Of a stretch of DNA of 64,000 nucleotides, positions 44,717 to 55,716 are shown in pieces. The stretch comes from Antedon mediterranea. Lineage: Eukaryota; Echinodermata; Crinoidea; Comatulida; Antedonidae. Below the pieces are notes generated by a model, which saw nothing but the letters and a program-made list of their open reading frames with translations, was not told the origin of the DNA and made no database searches. Made by a program: the position numbers and the translations under genes. The stretch covers positions 5,954,001-6,018,000 of the forward strand of contig NC_092672.1 of the NCBI RefSeq assembly GCF_964355755.1, read 5' to 3'. Numbering within the stretch: the stretch's first letter is position 1; each line of letters starts with the position of its first letter.

Positions 44717-45640
44717 TAGACCGGGCGCCCAGAAGATTTATTCATGTGAAAAGCCACAAAAGGTCTGATGGGCTGATTATGTAGATATATGGCCAAGATT
44801 CAATAATCAATATTGCTGCCGGGTCCTATCCTGTAAATTTACCCTGGGGAAACCAAATAGGAGGGGTAAAAAATGGATTTAATCATGTGAAAAGCCACAC
44901 GGATAAAAGTTGTTGGACATTGTTCCCATATGTGTATACAATGTTAAAACAGCAATGACAGCAACTTTATCCTGTAAGTTGCCCGAGACAGTAGCCCCAA
45001 GTGACCACTAAAAAATGGTGTTATTCATGTCAAGAGCCACACGGCAAATTCCTTTTGCATTGCAACTGTAACACATTGGGGTGCACAAAAATATCATTGA
45101 CAGCAACTTTATTCTGTAAGTTGCTCCAAACAGTAGCCCTAGACAGTAGCCCAGAAATGCCCGTTGGGCCATACAACATTTAATCACACGAAGAGCCACA
45201 CGGCCAATTCCTTTTTTATTGGAACTGTTACGTCTTGGGATAGACAAAAATACTCATGACAGCAACTTTATCCTGTAAGTTGCCCCAGTCAGTAGCCCAG
45301 AAATGCCCATTGGGTCCGGGCCTACAAGATTTAATCACACGAAGAGCCACACGGCCAATTCCTTTTTTATTGGAACTGTTACGTCTTGGGATAGACAAAA
45401 ATACACATGACAGCAACATTATCCTGTAAGTTTCCCCAGACAGTAGGCCAAGGCAGTAGCCCAGAAATGCCCATTGGGTCCGGGCCTACAAGATTTAATC
45501 ACACGAAGAGCCACACGGCCAATTCCTTTTTTATTGGAACTGTTACGTCTTGGGATTGACAAAAATACACATGACAGCAACATTATCCTGTAAGTTGCCC
45601 CAGACAGTAGCTCCAGAAAGTAGTAATAAGTAGAAACAGA
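44717..45640. repeat. Left terminal inverted repeat, about six subrepeats
   Basis: Units of roughly 120-166 bp each contain a version of AAGAGCCACACGGCCAATTC and a version of GACAGCAACTTTATCCTGTA then AGTTGCCCCAGACAGTAG. The outer units differ (GTGAAAAGCCACAAAAGGTC), while the inner ones (45,186-45,600) are almost identical, suggesting recent unit amplification or conversion. Confidence 0.8.
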
Positions 45641-46211
45641 AAAACACACGAAGAAGCATACAATGGGATGGTGAGGTACGTTGAAAATGAAATAATTTGT
45701 AAACGTATACCAAAATATGCCTTTAAAATCATGGATTTGTACAAAGAACAGTATAAAGCAGTCGGAGGTACTGACAATGATATTCGTTCTTTTGCTTATC
45801 AGCCATTAGTTACAAAATTAATGACCACATTTAGAGATAGATTAAATATTAGCAAAGACTCAAACAAGACTGGAAACTTTTTATACCCTGAAGACATGAG
45901 CGTCAATAAAGCTAAATCACGGTTAAAAGACCTCAATGAAAATGATGAAACAATTCAATGTGCGGTTTAGCGCTTCGGTCAGAAATCTTGAAAATGGAAA
46001 AAAAAGAAAAATTCCTTCACCGAAATCTATTCACACAATGAAACAATGTTCACCACTACCACCTCCTGACTAAATTGTTTTATCAAACATTTGTATGTGG
46101 ATTATCTAAAAAATTATGAGAAAAACGCAATCACTGTCACCGGATATTGTTTTTGCAACTTCACGAGGTACTGTCAGGCCCTGGAAGAATACATCGAATA
46201 GGTCTTGGTTT

Positions 46212-46244
46212 AACCATGGAGAAATAAGTTATTTCTCCATGGTT
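46212..46244. repeat. Perfect 33-bp palindrome
   Basis: Arm AACCATGGAGAAATAA (46,212-46,227), one G, then TTATTTCTCCATGGTT (46,229-46,244). It lies inside the broken transposase-like gene and adds residues (HGEISYFSMVS) not expected there, so it looks like a templated inverted duplication. Confidence 0.9.
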
Positions 46245-47117
46245 TCGTATATGCTTGGATCTAAGGGAGCAATCACTATTTTAAATCGCCTTAGTCATAC
46301 AATAAGTTATGATGAATGTAAACGTCTGGAGACCGAAATAGCATACACATGTAGTTGTTCTTTGAGTGAATTGGAGACACCTGCTGGCTTATTGTTGCAA
46401 CCTCTATTGGCTACAGGTAATATAAATATTTTTAATTTAGTGAAAATTATAAATGAAATTAGTAATTAGTATCAATAATCAAGGTGACAAATTGCACAGT
46501 ACATTATGTGTATATATTGATATGTTTTGTTTTTACAGGTACTGCGTGGGACAATTACGATTTAAACATGGAAACCCTGGATGGTAAAAATAGTCTTAAT
46601 GTTACAGTTCGCATTGCGTATCAGAATGTCCTTCAGGGGCAAACCACTGAGATGGAAGGACTGCCGGTCAGTTTGGTCACTGGAAGACCTAGGCGGAAAT
46701 TTGACGGAGCAGAGAAAATAGTACCACTATTTTATTCAAATCTAAAACTTGCCAAGTTTAAATTTGAAGAAAAAGACCAGGAACAAATAAGTGAATCCGA
46801 TGCAAGTTATTCTCTTTAGTTTGGCTAATCTTATCATCTAATTGAAAACTTCCTCTGTTAAATGGCTTTTACTTAACGTTTGTTAACGATCCAAGAAATG
46901 ATGTTGTGCAAGAGACAATGATTCGATCTCTTAAAGTTGCAGATGAGACAAAAATGACGTATCATCCAGTGACGTGGCACTTAAAGCTTTTGATAGACTT
47001 GTAATTTTACTTGGTCACTTTCATATCGAAGTGGCATTTTTTGGAGCGGTTGGAACATACATTTCTGATTCTGGGATCGAATATATTCTAACTGAATCGG
47101 GTATACTGGCAGAGAGG

Positions 47118-47357
47118 TCACTTAAGACTTTATTTAGTCTTTTCGGTACCCTGAAACTAAAAGTCTTCATTACAGTTTTTGTCCTGTTTCCGGTTCCCGT
47201 GTTGTCCTGTTTTTTGTTTCAGTTTTTATGGGCTGCCTTATACAAGCTTCGCTTTTTTTTAATCTTGCCCCTCTTATTTTAATCATATTTACTGTTAATT
47301 TTATATTCTATGAAAGAAAAGAAGAGAAATAAATGTTACTTTGATTGATTTGATTGA
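47118..47357 (+). mobile_element. Short retroelement 3' end inserted in the transposase-like gene
   Basis: It cuts the host protein between ILAER and TGFIHGK. It ends in TACTTTGATTGATTTGATTGATTG, a GATT-type tail preceded by AATAAATG, typical of a 5'-truncated LINE or SINE 3' end. Confidence 0.6.
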
Positions 47358-48901
47358 TTGATACTGGTTTCATCCATGGTAAATTATACAACCGATGCAC
47401 CAGAATACATCAAATCACTGCTATGGCCTTTGAGAAAGAATTGTTTAAGCGATTCCTGGGTAACTACTCTATGAAAGATGATACTTTACTAAAAAGTGTT
47501 CGAGCAATACCAACGGACGACATAAATGCGCCTAATCAAATTGCCGACAGTGACGAATTCTTAATACTTCTTAATGAATATGAAGAATTTTTACATCGTA
47601 CTATAAAGGGTGAATTTGGCAACACTGCCGCATATTGGGCTATTTACATGTACCTTATCAACCGCTTGTATCGTCAATTCCAGCGTGCAGTAATAACGAA
47701 TGATGTGATTCTGTACATTAATGTACTACCGTATTTGGTTGAAATCTGAACCGGCCAAATTATGCTCGTTGGGGGTCACTTTTAAATGAAGAATTTGGAC
47801 TCTGCAGCATTAGATGTTTTAAAAGCCGGTGCCTTTTCAACACGACGAACGAAAAAACGTAGATCTTACATTAGAGCAAACTGTTAACAGAGATGCTGCG
47901 TCATCGGCAACTGGAAATACAGCTTTTGCGAACTCAGAGAGTGCATTTCGTCGACGGAGAGATAATAATGATGTAGACAAGTTTCTCATTAAGCTAAATA
48001 GTACATGCAATCCATTCGCCACTGATTCACCAACCACATTAGTAAATATTGCTACAGGTATAGCTGTAAATGACATAACTAGTACATATTTGTTGGGAAC
48101 ACTACAGAGAGGAGCCCTATCACGGCAGCTATTTTACAAAGAATGTGTTTCTGACGAAACAAGATTATTAAAGACGGTAAAGCGTATAAAGGTACGCAAT
48201 TTTACTGCTTCAAACATGAAGAAGAAATCGTTAAATGCAACAAAGCTCTTGGTGCAGCTGAAGGTGTTCGTGATGCTTTTGGATACTTGTTATCAAAGAC
48301 CACTACAGATTTGCATTATGTACTAACGATCACTGAAATACCACTAGCTCCATTGCACATTCGATGGTACTCCAACAAAAACAGAGAAGGCAATTTTGGC
48401 GAAGATTTTAGAAACAAGACAATCTGGTTCACATAAGGAAGATACTCCTGCGACCGACACAACTCTCTTTGATGGCGGACTTGTTCTGCATGAAATTTTA
48501 CCTCGTCATAATGTGTCTACATAATGGGAAAACGATTTAAAATCGTTGTAGATATCATGATTAAGGTATGTTCTGACAGTGGAAATTCTGTTCTCATGTT
48601 GCTGGACAAATATATAGAACAATCAATAAAAGATGTCGAAAGATTAAAGAGAGGTGCAGAGTAGAACGCCAAGAACACATTCATTATAACTGGAGCGGAT
48701 CAACAACAGCAAAAGAAAGGTATAGATCTATTAAAGAATGGAGAATTTAAGGAAGCTCTAGCACAGTTTCTTATAAACGATGTCCAGAATGATCACTATG
48801 GTCCAATAGGTGACAAAACCGTATTCGTGTCACATGGTGGTAAATGTAAATTGTAACTTGATGGGTAAACTTGAAGTTAAGGAGCCTGCCGACGTGCTGT
48901 C

Positions 48902-51300
48902 GTGAATACATTCGTATATTTACTAGTTAGGCCATTACGTAAACATTGTATTTATGAGTTTGGAAGATGGATAACCAATCATCCTTGGTATGAAGTTCTT
49001 GATGCATCCTCTACATCTGATAAGGCTGATGCATTTTACACTACCGTTCAGGATGCAATTGACAATCACTTCCCTACTAAATTAATTAAACATCATTCTC
49101 AGGACAAACCATGGATCTCTACTGAGATAAAAGACTTAATTAGAAAACGACAGATTGCTTTTGCTGAGAAAAAGATGTTTCTCTGGCGTTTCTTGCGCAA
49201 CAAAGTTATACGAATCATAGATCAGGCAAAGAAATTCCATTACAGAGATCGCATTCAAAATCTTAAGTCAAGTGACCCGTCTGGCTGGCACAAAGGTATT
49301 CAACTAATAAAAAACAAATGCCAACAGCGAGCCATTATTACTGTCCCAGGAGTCCAACCGGATGATAACAAAGCAATAGCAGAAGCTATAAGTAATGAAT
49401 TTGCTTCTGTCACCCAAGGTAGACCCCCAATCAACTTAAAACAATTACCTACCTTTCTACCTGCAAATGCTCCACCTAAGATTGAAGTGTGGGAAATGTA
49501 CAATAACTCCCTGGGAGACTTCTTAAAGAGTTCGCGTGCCCGTTTGTGACTTATTTAACTCATCTCTAAAAGAGGGAATTGTTCCTAAAATGTGGAAGGA
49601 TGCCACAATTTCCCCTATCCCAAAGACTACCCCTGCCTCAATCTCTAAATTAAGACCAATATCTTTGACATCGATTCTTGCGAAGGTATGCGAGGGATTT
49701 GTTTCCAACTGGGTTATGGAAGATATAGGTAAAGAAATTGATCGTAACCAATATGGTGGCATAAAAGGATCATCCACTGCCCATTGTCTTATTGAAATAC
49801 TTGATTTGTTTTTTAAAGGTACAGACAAGGGTAAGAATGTTGGCACCCTTATTGTGACGGACTTCTCCAAGGCGTTTGACTGTATCGATCATACTTTAGC
49901 TATTCAGAGACTCTTTGAGCTTGGTGTCAGAAGCGAGTTACTGCCATGGATAACAAACTTCCTTACATCTCGTCGCCAACGAGTGCAATACCACTCTGCC
50001 TTGTCACGGTGGGAGACGCTTTCCTGTGGCGTCCCACAAGGCACCAAGCTAGGCCCCATAATCTTCATGGTAGTTATCAATAATGCCTCTGAGGAGTCTC
50101 TGGCTGAAAGCTTTAAGTATGTTGATGACCTCAGCCTTGTAGAAGTTCGTCCCGCAAATCAACCCAGCCAGATTGGAGTGGATGTTCAGGATCTGGATGC
50201 TTGGGCAACGGACAACCGTCTCGAGCTCAACCCCAGTAAGTGCAAGGCTATGCAGGTTTGTTTTATGAAGGAACCGCCTAACCCTCCTCACCTTCAAATC
50301 GCTGGGGTGGAGCTCGAGGTGGTGTCTGAGACCAGGCTTCTGGGCTTGACTATCCAGTCCAATCTTGGCTGGCAGTCCCACCTTAATGATATTATTAGTA
50401 AAAGTAGTCGACGACTATACATGCTATCACGTCTCAAACGGTTTGGTGTCCCGACTGAAGATTTGACCTCCGTGTATACGTGTTATGTTCGCCCAATAAG
50501 TGAGTACGCTGTCCCGGTTTGGCATAGCAGTATAACCAAGGAACAGACCTACCAATTGGAGCGAATCCAAAAGAGAGCATGCCGCATTATCGTGGGTGCG
50601 GATTACGTATCATACACGGAATCACTGAAGCAGTTGGGACTCCATACCATGACTGAGAGACGTTACCAAATTTGCATTGAATTTGCAAAGAAATGTGCTA
50701 ATGCGTATAGATATGCTGAGTGGTTTCCGAGAAATATGAGTACGCATAATATGGCCTTACGGAAAAGTAATACATACCAGGTCCCCAAAAATAAGACAAA
50801 TAGATATGGAAACAGTGCAATCCCGTTTCTCACTCGCTGCCTCAACAGTATTGATTAAATAATAAAAGAAAATAAATGTATAATGTAACCAGATATTAAT
50901 TAATTTGACATATTGGCCTAGTAGAAATTTCTTGAATTTGACTCAATTTATTCTTAATTCTCATTTAATTTTGTATTTGATGTTTTTGTAAATGTTTAAT
51001 TGTAATTATTTAATTGTCTGAAGTCGACTTTAATTAAGAAACCAATGTAAATACTGCAACTTAAATTTAAGATTATATTTTTATACTGTAATTAAGTTAT
51101 AATGTATATACTATATCCTTGCAATTTGACTATTTTTTTTAACTTTATGTTTACATTTAAATATATTTTGTAATTGCGATAATTTTGTTTTATAATGACT
51201 ATACTTTTCTTGTCTTTTGAATGTATATTGTTCCTTACCATGCATTTCAGCAGATTTGCTGCCAATTGGTTTGTTTTTAATAAAAAGTTAAAGTTAAAAA
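48902..51300 (+). mobile_element. 5'-truncated non-LTR retrotransposon with frameshift
   Basis: 48,902-49,549 encodes the linker between endonuclease and RT (RPLRKHCIYEFGRWITNHPW, DKPWISTEIKDLIRKRQIAF). Near 49,540 the frame shifts by one and continues to 50,858 as RT: RPISLTSILAKVCEGFV, DFSKAFDCIDH (catalytic Asp), SCGVPQGTKLGP and FKYVDDLSLV (YxDD box), then LLGLTIQSNLGWQSHL and EYAVPVWHSS in the thumb. All RT motifs are intact apart from the frameshift. The 3' UTR runs to a TAAAAAGTTAAAGTTAAAAA tail at about 51,300, directly against the right TIR. It replaced or removed the C-terminal part of the transposase-like gene. Confidence 0.85.
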
Positions 51301-51309
51301 TATTTCAAG

Positions 51310-52114
51310 TCATAACAATTCCAATAAAAAGGGAATTGGCCGTGTGGCTACTGTCTGGGGCTACTGTCTGGGGAAACCTACAAGATAAAGTTGCTGTCAT
51401 GAGTATTTTCGTCTATCCCAACGCCCATGAGGGCGCACTGGCGCAAGACGTAATAGTTCCAATGAAAAAGGAATTTACTGTGTGGCTCTTCGTGTGATTA
51501 AATCTTGTAGGCCCAGACCCAACGGGCATTTCTGGGGCTACTGTCTGGGGAAACTTACAGGATAAAGTTGCTGTCATCGGTATTTTCGTCTATCCCAAGA
51601 CGTAACAGTTCCAATAAAAAAGGAATTGACCGTGTGGCTCTTCGTGTGATTAAATTTTGTATAGCCCAACGGGCATTTCTGGGCTACTGTCTAGGGCTAC
51701 TGTTTGGGGCAACTTACAGGATAAAGTTTCTGTCAATGATATTTTTGTGCACCCCAATATGTAACAGTTGCAATGCAAAAGGAATTAGCCGTGTGGCTCT
51801 TGACATGAATAACACCATTTTTTAGTGGTCACTTGGGGCTACAGTCTCGGGCAACTTACAGGATAAAGTTGCTGTCATTGCTGTTTTAACATTGTATACA
51901 CATATGGGAACAATGTCCAACAACTTTTATCCGTGTGGCTTTTCACATGATTAAATCCATTTTTTACCCCTGCTATTTGGTTTCCCCAGGGTAAATTTAC
52001 AGGATAGGACCCGGCAGCAATATTGATTATTGAATCTTGGCCATATCTACATAATCAGCCCATCAGACCTTTTGTGGCTTTTCACATGAATAAATCTTCT
52101 GGGCGCCCGGTCTA
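51310..52114. repeat. Right terminal inverted repeat
   Basis: Reverse complement of the left arm: AATTGGCCGTGTGGCT, GCAACTTACAGGATAAAGTT, GCTATTTGGTTTCCCCAGGG, ending CCGGTCTA. It has fewer inner subrepeats than the left arm and one unit is rearranged (GCCCATGAGGGCGCACTGGC, 51,423). Confidence 0.8.
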
Positions 52115-52350
52115 ATAATAAGTTTAGGCGAATCAGGAGATTTATCTTAAACTTCATGTACAGTTTCGGTAATGATCTTAGCTGCTTTATTCGCGTCTGT
52201 ATCTAGGGGAAATATATGCTAGAATAACATAAAGTTCATTAAACTCCCTAGGCAAGTAAAACGGTCGAAAAGCTACGTACATAAGTTCGATGTTCACATC
52301 ACATAAGGTCTTCTTACTACGCTATACGGCATGGGCCAACATATTATAAT
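52115..52350 (-). mobile_element. CR1-like LINE, endonuclease part
   Basis: The minus strand reads KKTLCDVNIELMYVAFRPFY, then LPREFNELYVILAYISP, and after a slip TDANKAAKIITETVHEV, then PDSPKLI. RPFYLPREF with an Asn/Asp active-site region is typical of CR1/Rex-type endonucleases. It continues with MGDFN at 44,716 once element 2 is removed. Truncated at the 5' end near 52,350. Confidence 0.75.
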
Positions 52351-52575
52351 AAATTAGAACATTTTTAGTGAGCTGTTAGCTCACGTTCGGCGCACACTTG
52401 GGGAAAATGACATGCATAAAAAAAAAAAAAATTATTAAACATGATAGATATTTTCCTCACCGGCAAGCGTGGCTGATTCCTCACGAATTGTCCGGCGCAC
52501 ACTGTGAGCAAATGTTACTCGTGCCAGGTGACACAGCCGATAGCTATAGTTTGCACCGGGCTTAACCTAAATGAA

Positions 52576-52593
52576 CCCCCCCCCCCCCCCCCC
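52576..52593. repeat. 18-C homopolymer
   Basis: A run of C about 11 bp right of the outer TTAA site. Length may be an assembly estimate. Confidence 0.9.
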
Positions 52594-52648
52594 TATAACA
52601 TCATTTAAAAACTTACTAAGCAAATAAACAAATATTGAGCAAATTTAA

Positions 52649-53450
52649 TTAGGTGATCATTTAGAATAAAATGATCACCTATTGTTATTGTACTTAAATT
52701 AAAATATTATTAGTTATCCGCTTAGTAGCGGATAACTCCTTGTAATCGTCCTGTTACTTTTTTAGTTATCCGCATTCAGCGGATACTCCTTGTAATTGTA
52801 TGAAATCATCTTTTTTTTCTGTATTATTCTTTCTTTCTGTCAATTTTGTGTCTCGCGTATCTCAAAAACGTGTAAACATAACATTTTCTAACTTTGTCAA
52901 CATGTGGGCATTTACGTGAAATTGTGCACCTCCTATTGTGAATGACGTCAGAGTTGCGCAACATGATATACGCGCGTTTTTATGAATTTCGCGTATTTAA
53001 AATAGATCGAAAACCATATAACAATTTAAATTGAAACTTTGCAAAAGTTCTAATTTATATCTTGCGCTAACTTTTTGTGCACAAAAAATGGCATGTTTTA
53101 CACGAATTTACGCGCGTTTAAAATTTCGAGATGCGAAAAAACAATTTCTAATAATCTTTCTATGCGTTTCATGTCATTTTGAGCATATCAAAAAATTCCC
53201 ACATGCGCGCAAATGTTTACGCGCGCAGTGTGCACGTAGCGTAAAAACATACTTTTTCGTGTGATTTATGTTTTTCCAGCCTTTTCTAGTAATTTTACCA
53301 ACTTTTAAACAATTTCTACTTAAAATTACTTCATACAAGCACGTCGAATTGGACAATTCACGCGCGTTTTTGATGAAAAAGTTCAAAAATTCGTCAAAAT
53401 TATGCCTTTTTTTAAACAGTCGTAGTTTCTAAACTAAACGGTGAAAGTTA
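52649..53450 (+). mobile_element. Helitron-like relative, hairpin ends
   Basis: It starts with the same 30-nt hairpin as the 28.4 and 57.4 kb elements (AGGTGATCATTT, AGAATA, AAATGATCACCT at 52,651-52,680), followed by ATTGTTATTGTA, in the reverse orientation. Two more hairpins follow (GTTATCCGC...GCGGATAAC at 52,715; GTTATCCGC...GCGGATA at 52,767). On the minus strand these end in CTAA, a possible CTRR end. GCGCGTTTT-rich DNA continues to about 53,400. Limits uncertain. Confidence 0.4.
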
Positions 53451-54370
53451 TTTTTATTACATATACTCCATATACTCCAATTCATTGCGTTTCATCATCT
53501 GTATACAAGTTGAATTGATTTTTCCTAATTTGTTGTGTTTCGATGGTAACAAATTACATACACTGTTGTTGAATGTTATAACAATAGGGAAAAGCTACTT
53601 AAAAAATTAAAAAGCATGATAGCATGCAGTTATTGGCAAAATAATAATAATGTTTATGAGATAAATGGGTTGAATACAGTATAATTATTGTGTTTCAATG
53701 GTAACAAGACATACTGTTGTTGAACAATAGAAAACACTAGGGAAAATCAATAATCAAATGTAAAGCTTGATGGCAATTATTGGCAAAATAGTAAATAATA
53801 TACAATTTTATGAGTTGAATACAGTATTGTGTTATTGTGTTTCGATGTTAACAAGACGTACTGTTGTTGAATGTTATAACAATAGGAAACGCCAGGTAAA
53901 ATCAATAATCAACATTGCCCAAAAACATTATTTGATCAAACCAGGAAGGTATAATTTAGAAATTTGTCTGAAACAGCTATTGACAGAATTGATTCTACTT
54001 AGAGACTACAGCTGATGTTACACATTCAATGTTGGTTTTATGCATTACAATAAATAAGTTTGTAATGCATAAAAGGTATTATTATTATCATTATTCTATT
54101 TTATGTTTATGTAGCCTAGCTAGCTCAGAACCGCACACAGGTCTCACTGAGTTTTGTAATGTTAACCAGCAGTAACATACATGGTGTTTAAATGTACTTT
54201 ATTCTCTCCCCACACTTTATCTGACCCCCCTCCCTTTCATCTTTCAATTAAATATATTTCAATTTTCCTGTCATTCTTTGTTAATGTGTAATATTTCATT
54301 GATTATGTTTGATTGGTTAGTTGGATTGGATAATCAAGGTTCACTATAATTATATTACATATATAATTTA
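53451..54370. repeat. Dispersed repeat family A copy
   Basis: GTTGAATGTTATAACAATAG appears several times, then CAATGTTGGTTTTATGCATT and GTTAACCAGCAGTAACATAC, TTGATTGGTTAGTTGG. No gene is seen. Confidence 0.65.
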
Positions 54371-55716
54371 CTAACAATTATACCCGCCCCAGGGCGGGTT
54401 TCCAAATTAGTTTTGATAAGCCTTCTCAGTACATAACACCCGATGCCAGTATCTCCCTATACTCACCAACCTCTATCCCTCTTCAATAACACTCCCCATT
54501 TTTTTTTTTTTAATTCTTCCCAGGACAAATTTGGCAACCTTAGCTTCAAAATGAGTATACATAGCTATGATAGGCCTATTATATGGTTTAAGTACGTTGT
54601 AAACTGTATAAATGAATAGGTGTCATATTGGCTGATAATTAAAATATCTAATTTTGATACTGCGGCCTGCCCGGCCTTCTTTCTCCTCTCACCATCCCAG
54701 CCACAATTAAATAACCTTAACTCATCCCCTGGACAGTTCAAATTTAGTAACTTTTCCTAGTACAATTCCAATCACATACTTCATTACGCCAGTATTTCCG
54801 CTCCTCCTCCCTCCCCAGATACTGGGTGATGTGTTTAAGACGGTTCCAGTACAAATTATGTTAGCCATCACTCCCAACCCATAATCCCTCAGTGGTAGTT
54901 TTCAAATGTTTTTATACCTCCATGTTAAAACATTCCCAGTACAGTTTTGGTCATGGTGATAGGCCTACATCCCCACCCCTTCCAAGAGATAATTAAAATA
55001 CTTTTTAAAGTAAAGTAGAGTATGTTAAAACATTTTCCAACCACAATTCTGGTCAGTTTGATAGCCTACTACCCCTAGCCTACGCAAAATCTCACTATCC
55101 TCTGAACCCCAACTCCCACACCCTATCTCCCAACCTCCTCTACCACCAAATCCTCTGACTTTTTGAAATGTAGTTTAAAACATTCCCGGTACAATTGCGA
55201 TCATTTTGATACCCTATATGTATAGTCCAGGAGCCCATGAAGATTTGTTTAGCATTGCGAGTACAAAAGGTCTGAGGCATAGAATATGTCAAGTAGGGTC
55301 CAGGGACCATCAAACGGCCGTTCTTAAGTTCCCGCTCCTGTACCAACTCTAGAGAGGGGCGCTCAAAATACCCCAAAATTTGATTTAATTAGCATAATCG
55401 AGTACATAAATGAAACCAATGTTAAAATGTTTATTTTTAGGGTCTAATTGAAGATCAGTAATTCTTAAGTGTCAACTCCTGTACCTAGTCCACTTAAGAA
55501 ATCCACTAATTACTGTAGCGCTAATTAGCATTTTAATTAGCATGGTCGAGTATATCGATGAAACCTTTGACAATACAATAAGTACATTTGCCTAAATCAC
55601 AAACAGCATTAAGACACACACAATTAAATATATATATTTTTTTTTTTACCAGAGAAATCTTATGTAGGAGAATTTTACAGTGAGCGGAGGTATGCACTCT
55701 CGGAGTGGCTTTCTAG
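54371..55716. mobile_element. Two Helitron-type 3' ends facing outwards
   Basis: Left: on the minus strand a hairpin (AACCCGCCC against GGGCGGGT) precedes ATAATTGTTAG and T (CTAG with one change). Right: on the plus strand GGTATGCACTCTCGGAGTGG, a hairpin, leads to CTTTCTAG (55,713-55,716) and T. The middle is CCC-rich intergenic-looking DNA with repeated CATTCCCAGTACA-like words. Either two elements abut, or one fused element has two 3' ends. Confidence 0.5.

Larger units (their letters stand above)
45668..48899 (+). pseudogene. Broken gene of a widespread transposon-linked invertebrate family
   Basis: Many plus-strand pieces follow the order of one long protein that I know as a very common unnamed family in corals, molluscs and echinoderms. 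Pieces: KIMDLYKEQYK (45,719); SPDIVFATSRGTVRPWKN and ILNRLSHTISYDECKRLETE (46,138-46,345); TAWDNYDLNMETLDGKNSLN (46,539); ALKAFDRLVILLGHFHIEVA (46,974); TGFIHGKLYNRCTRIHQ (47,363); NRPNYARWGSLLNEEFG (47,750); DVLKAGAFSTRRTKKR (47,812); VDLTLEQTVNRDAA (47,856); TFDGTPTKTEKAILAKI (48,359); YIEQSIKDVERLKRGAE (48,610); FIITGADQQQQKKGIDLLKN (48,677). At least eight frame changes or stops, one insertion (47,118-47,357) and loss of the C-terminus at the LINE make it non-functional. Position between the TIRs suggests that the family acts as the transposase; that role is inferred. Confidence 0.75.
44717..52114. mobile_element. Inverted-repeat element 2 (7.4 kb) with long tandem-repeat TIRs
   Basis: Left end TAGACCGGGCGCCCAGAAG and right end CTTCTGGGCGCCCGGTCTA are perfect inverses. 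The arms (44,717 to about 45,640 and about 51,310 to 52,114) are nearly identical in reverse, about 0.8-0.9 kb. Flanks are ATA on both sides (44,714-44,716 and 52,115-52,117). Removing the element and one ATA makes the minus strand read CCTAAACTTATTATGGGTGA, that is PKLIMGD, exactly what a LINE endonuclease should have. So it is a DNA transposon with a 3-bp target duplication. Inside are a broken gene of a transposon-linked family (45,668-48,899) and a LINE. The superfamily is not certain. Long TIRs and 3-bp duplications would fit Academ-like elements, but that is a guess. Confidence 0.75.
39813..52561. mobile_element. Outer TTAA-flanked element of a nested stack
   Basis: Left end GCCCTGCGCACACTGTAGCT at 39,813 and right end AGCTATAGTTTGCACCGGGC to 52,561 are inverted repeats that stay similar for about 65 bp (CTATCGGCTG against CAGCCGATAG; GGCATGAATAAC against GTTACTCGTGCC). 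TTAA flanks both sides (39,809-39,812 and 52,562-52,565). Only about 145 bp at the left and 200 bp at the right belong to this element; the middle 12.4 kb is later insertions. The TTAA target suggests a piggyBac or Kolobok-type MITE. Confidence 0.65.

Noticed and set aside
45008-45777. Several frames with RRNSSNKKGIGRVALRVIK
   Set aside because: They are translations of the TIR subrepeats and recur because the subrepeats recur.
44717-52114. Polinton/Maverick as an explanation for the long TIRs
   Set aside because: There is no polymerase B, integrase, ATPase, protease or capsid coding, the size is small, and the target duplication is 3 bp rather than 6 bp.
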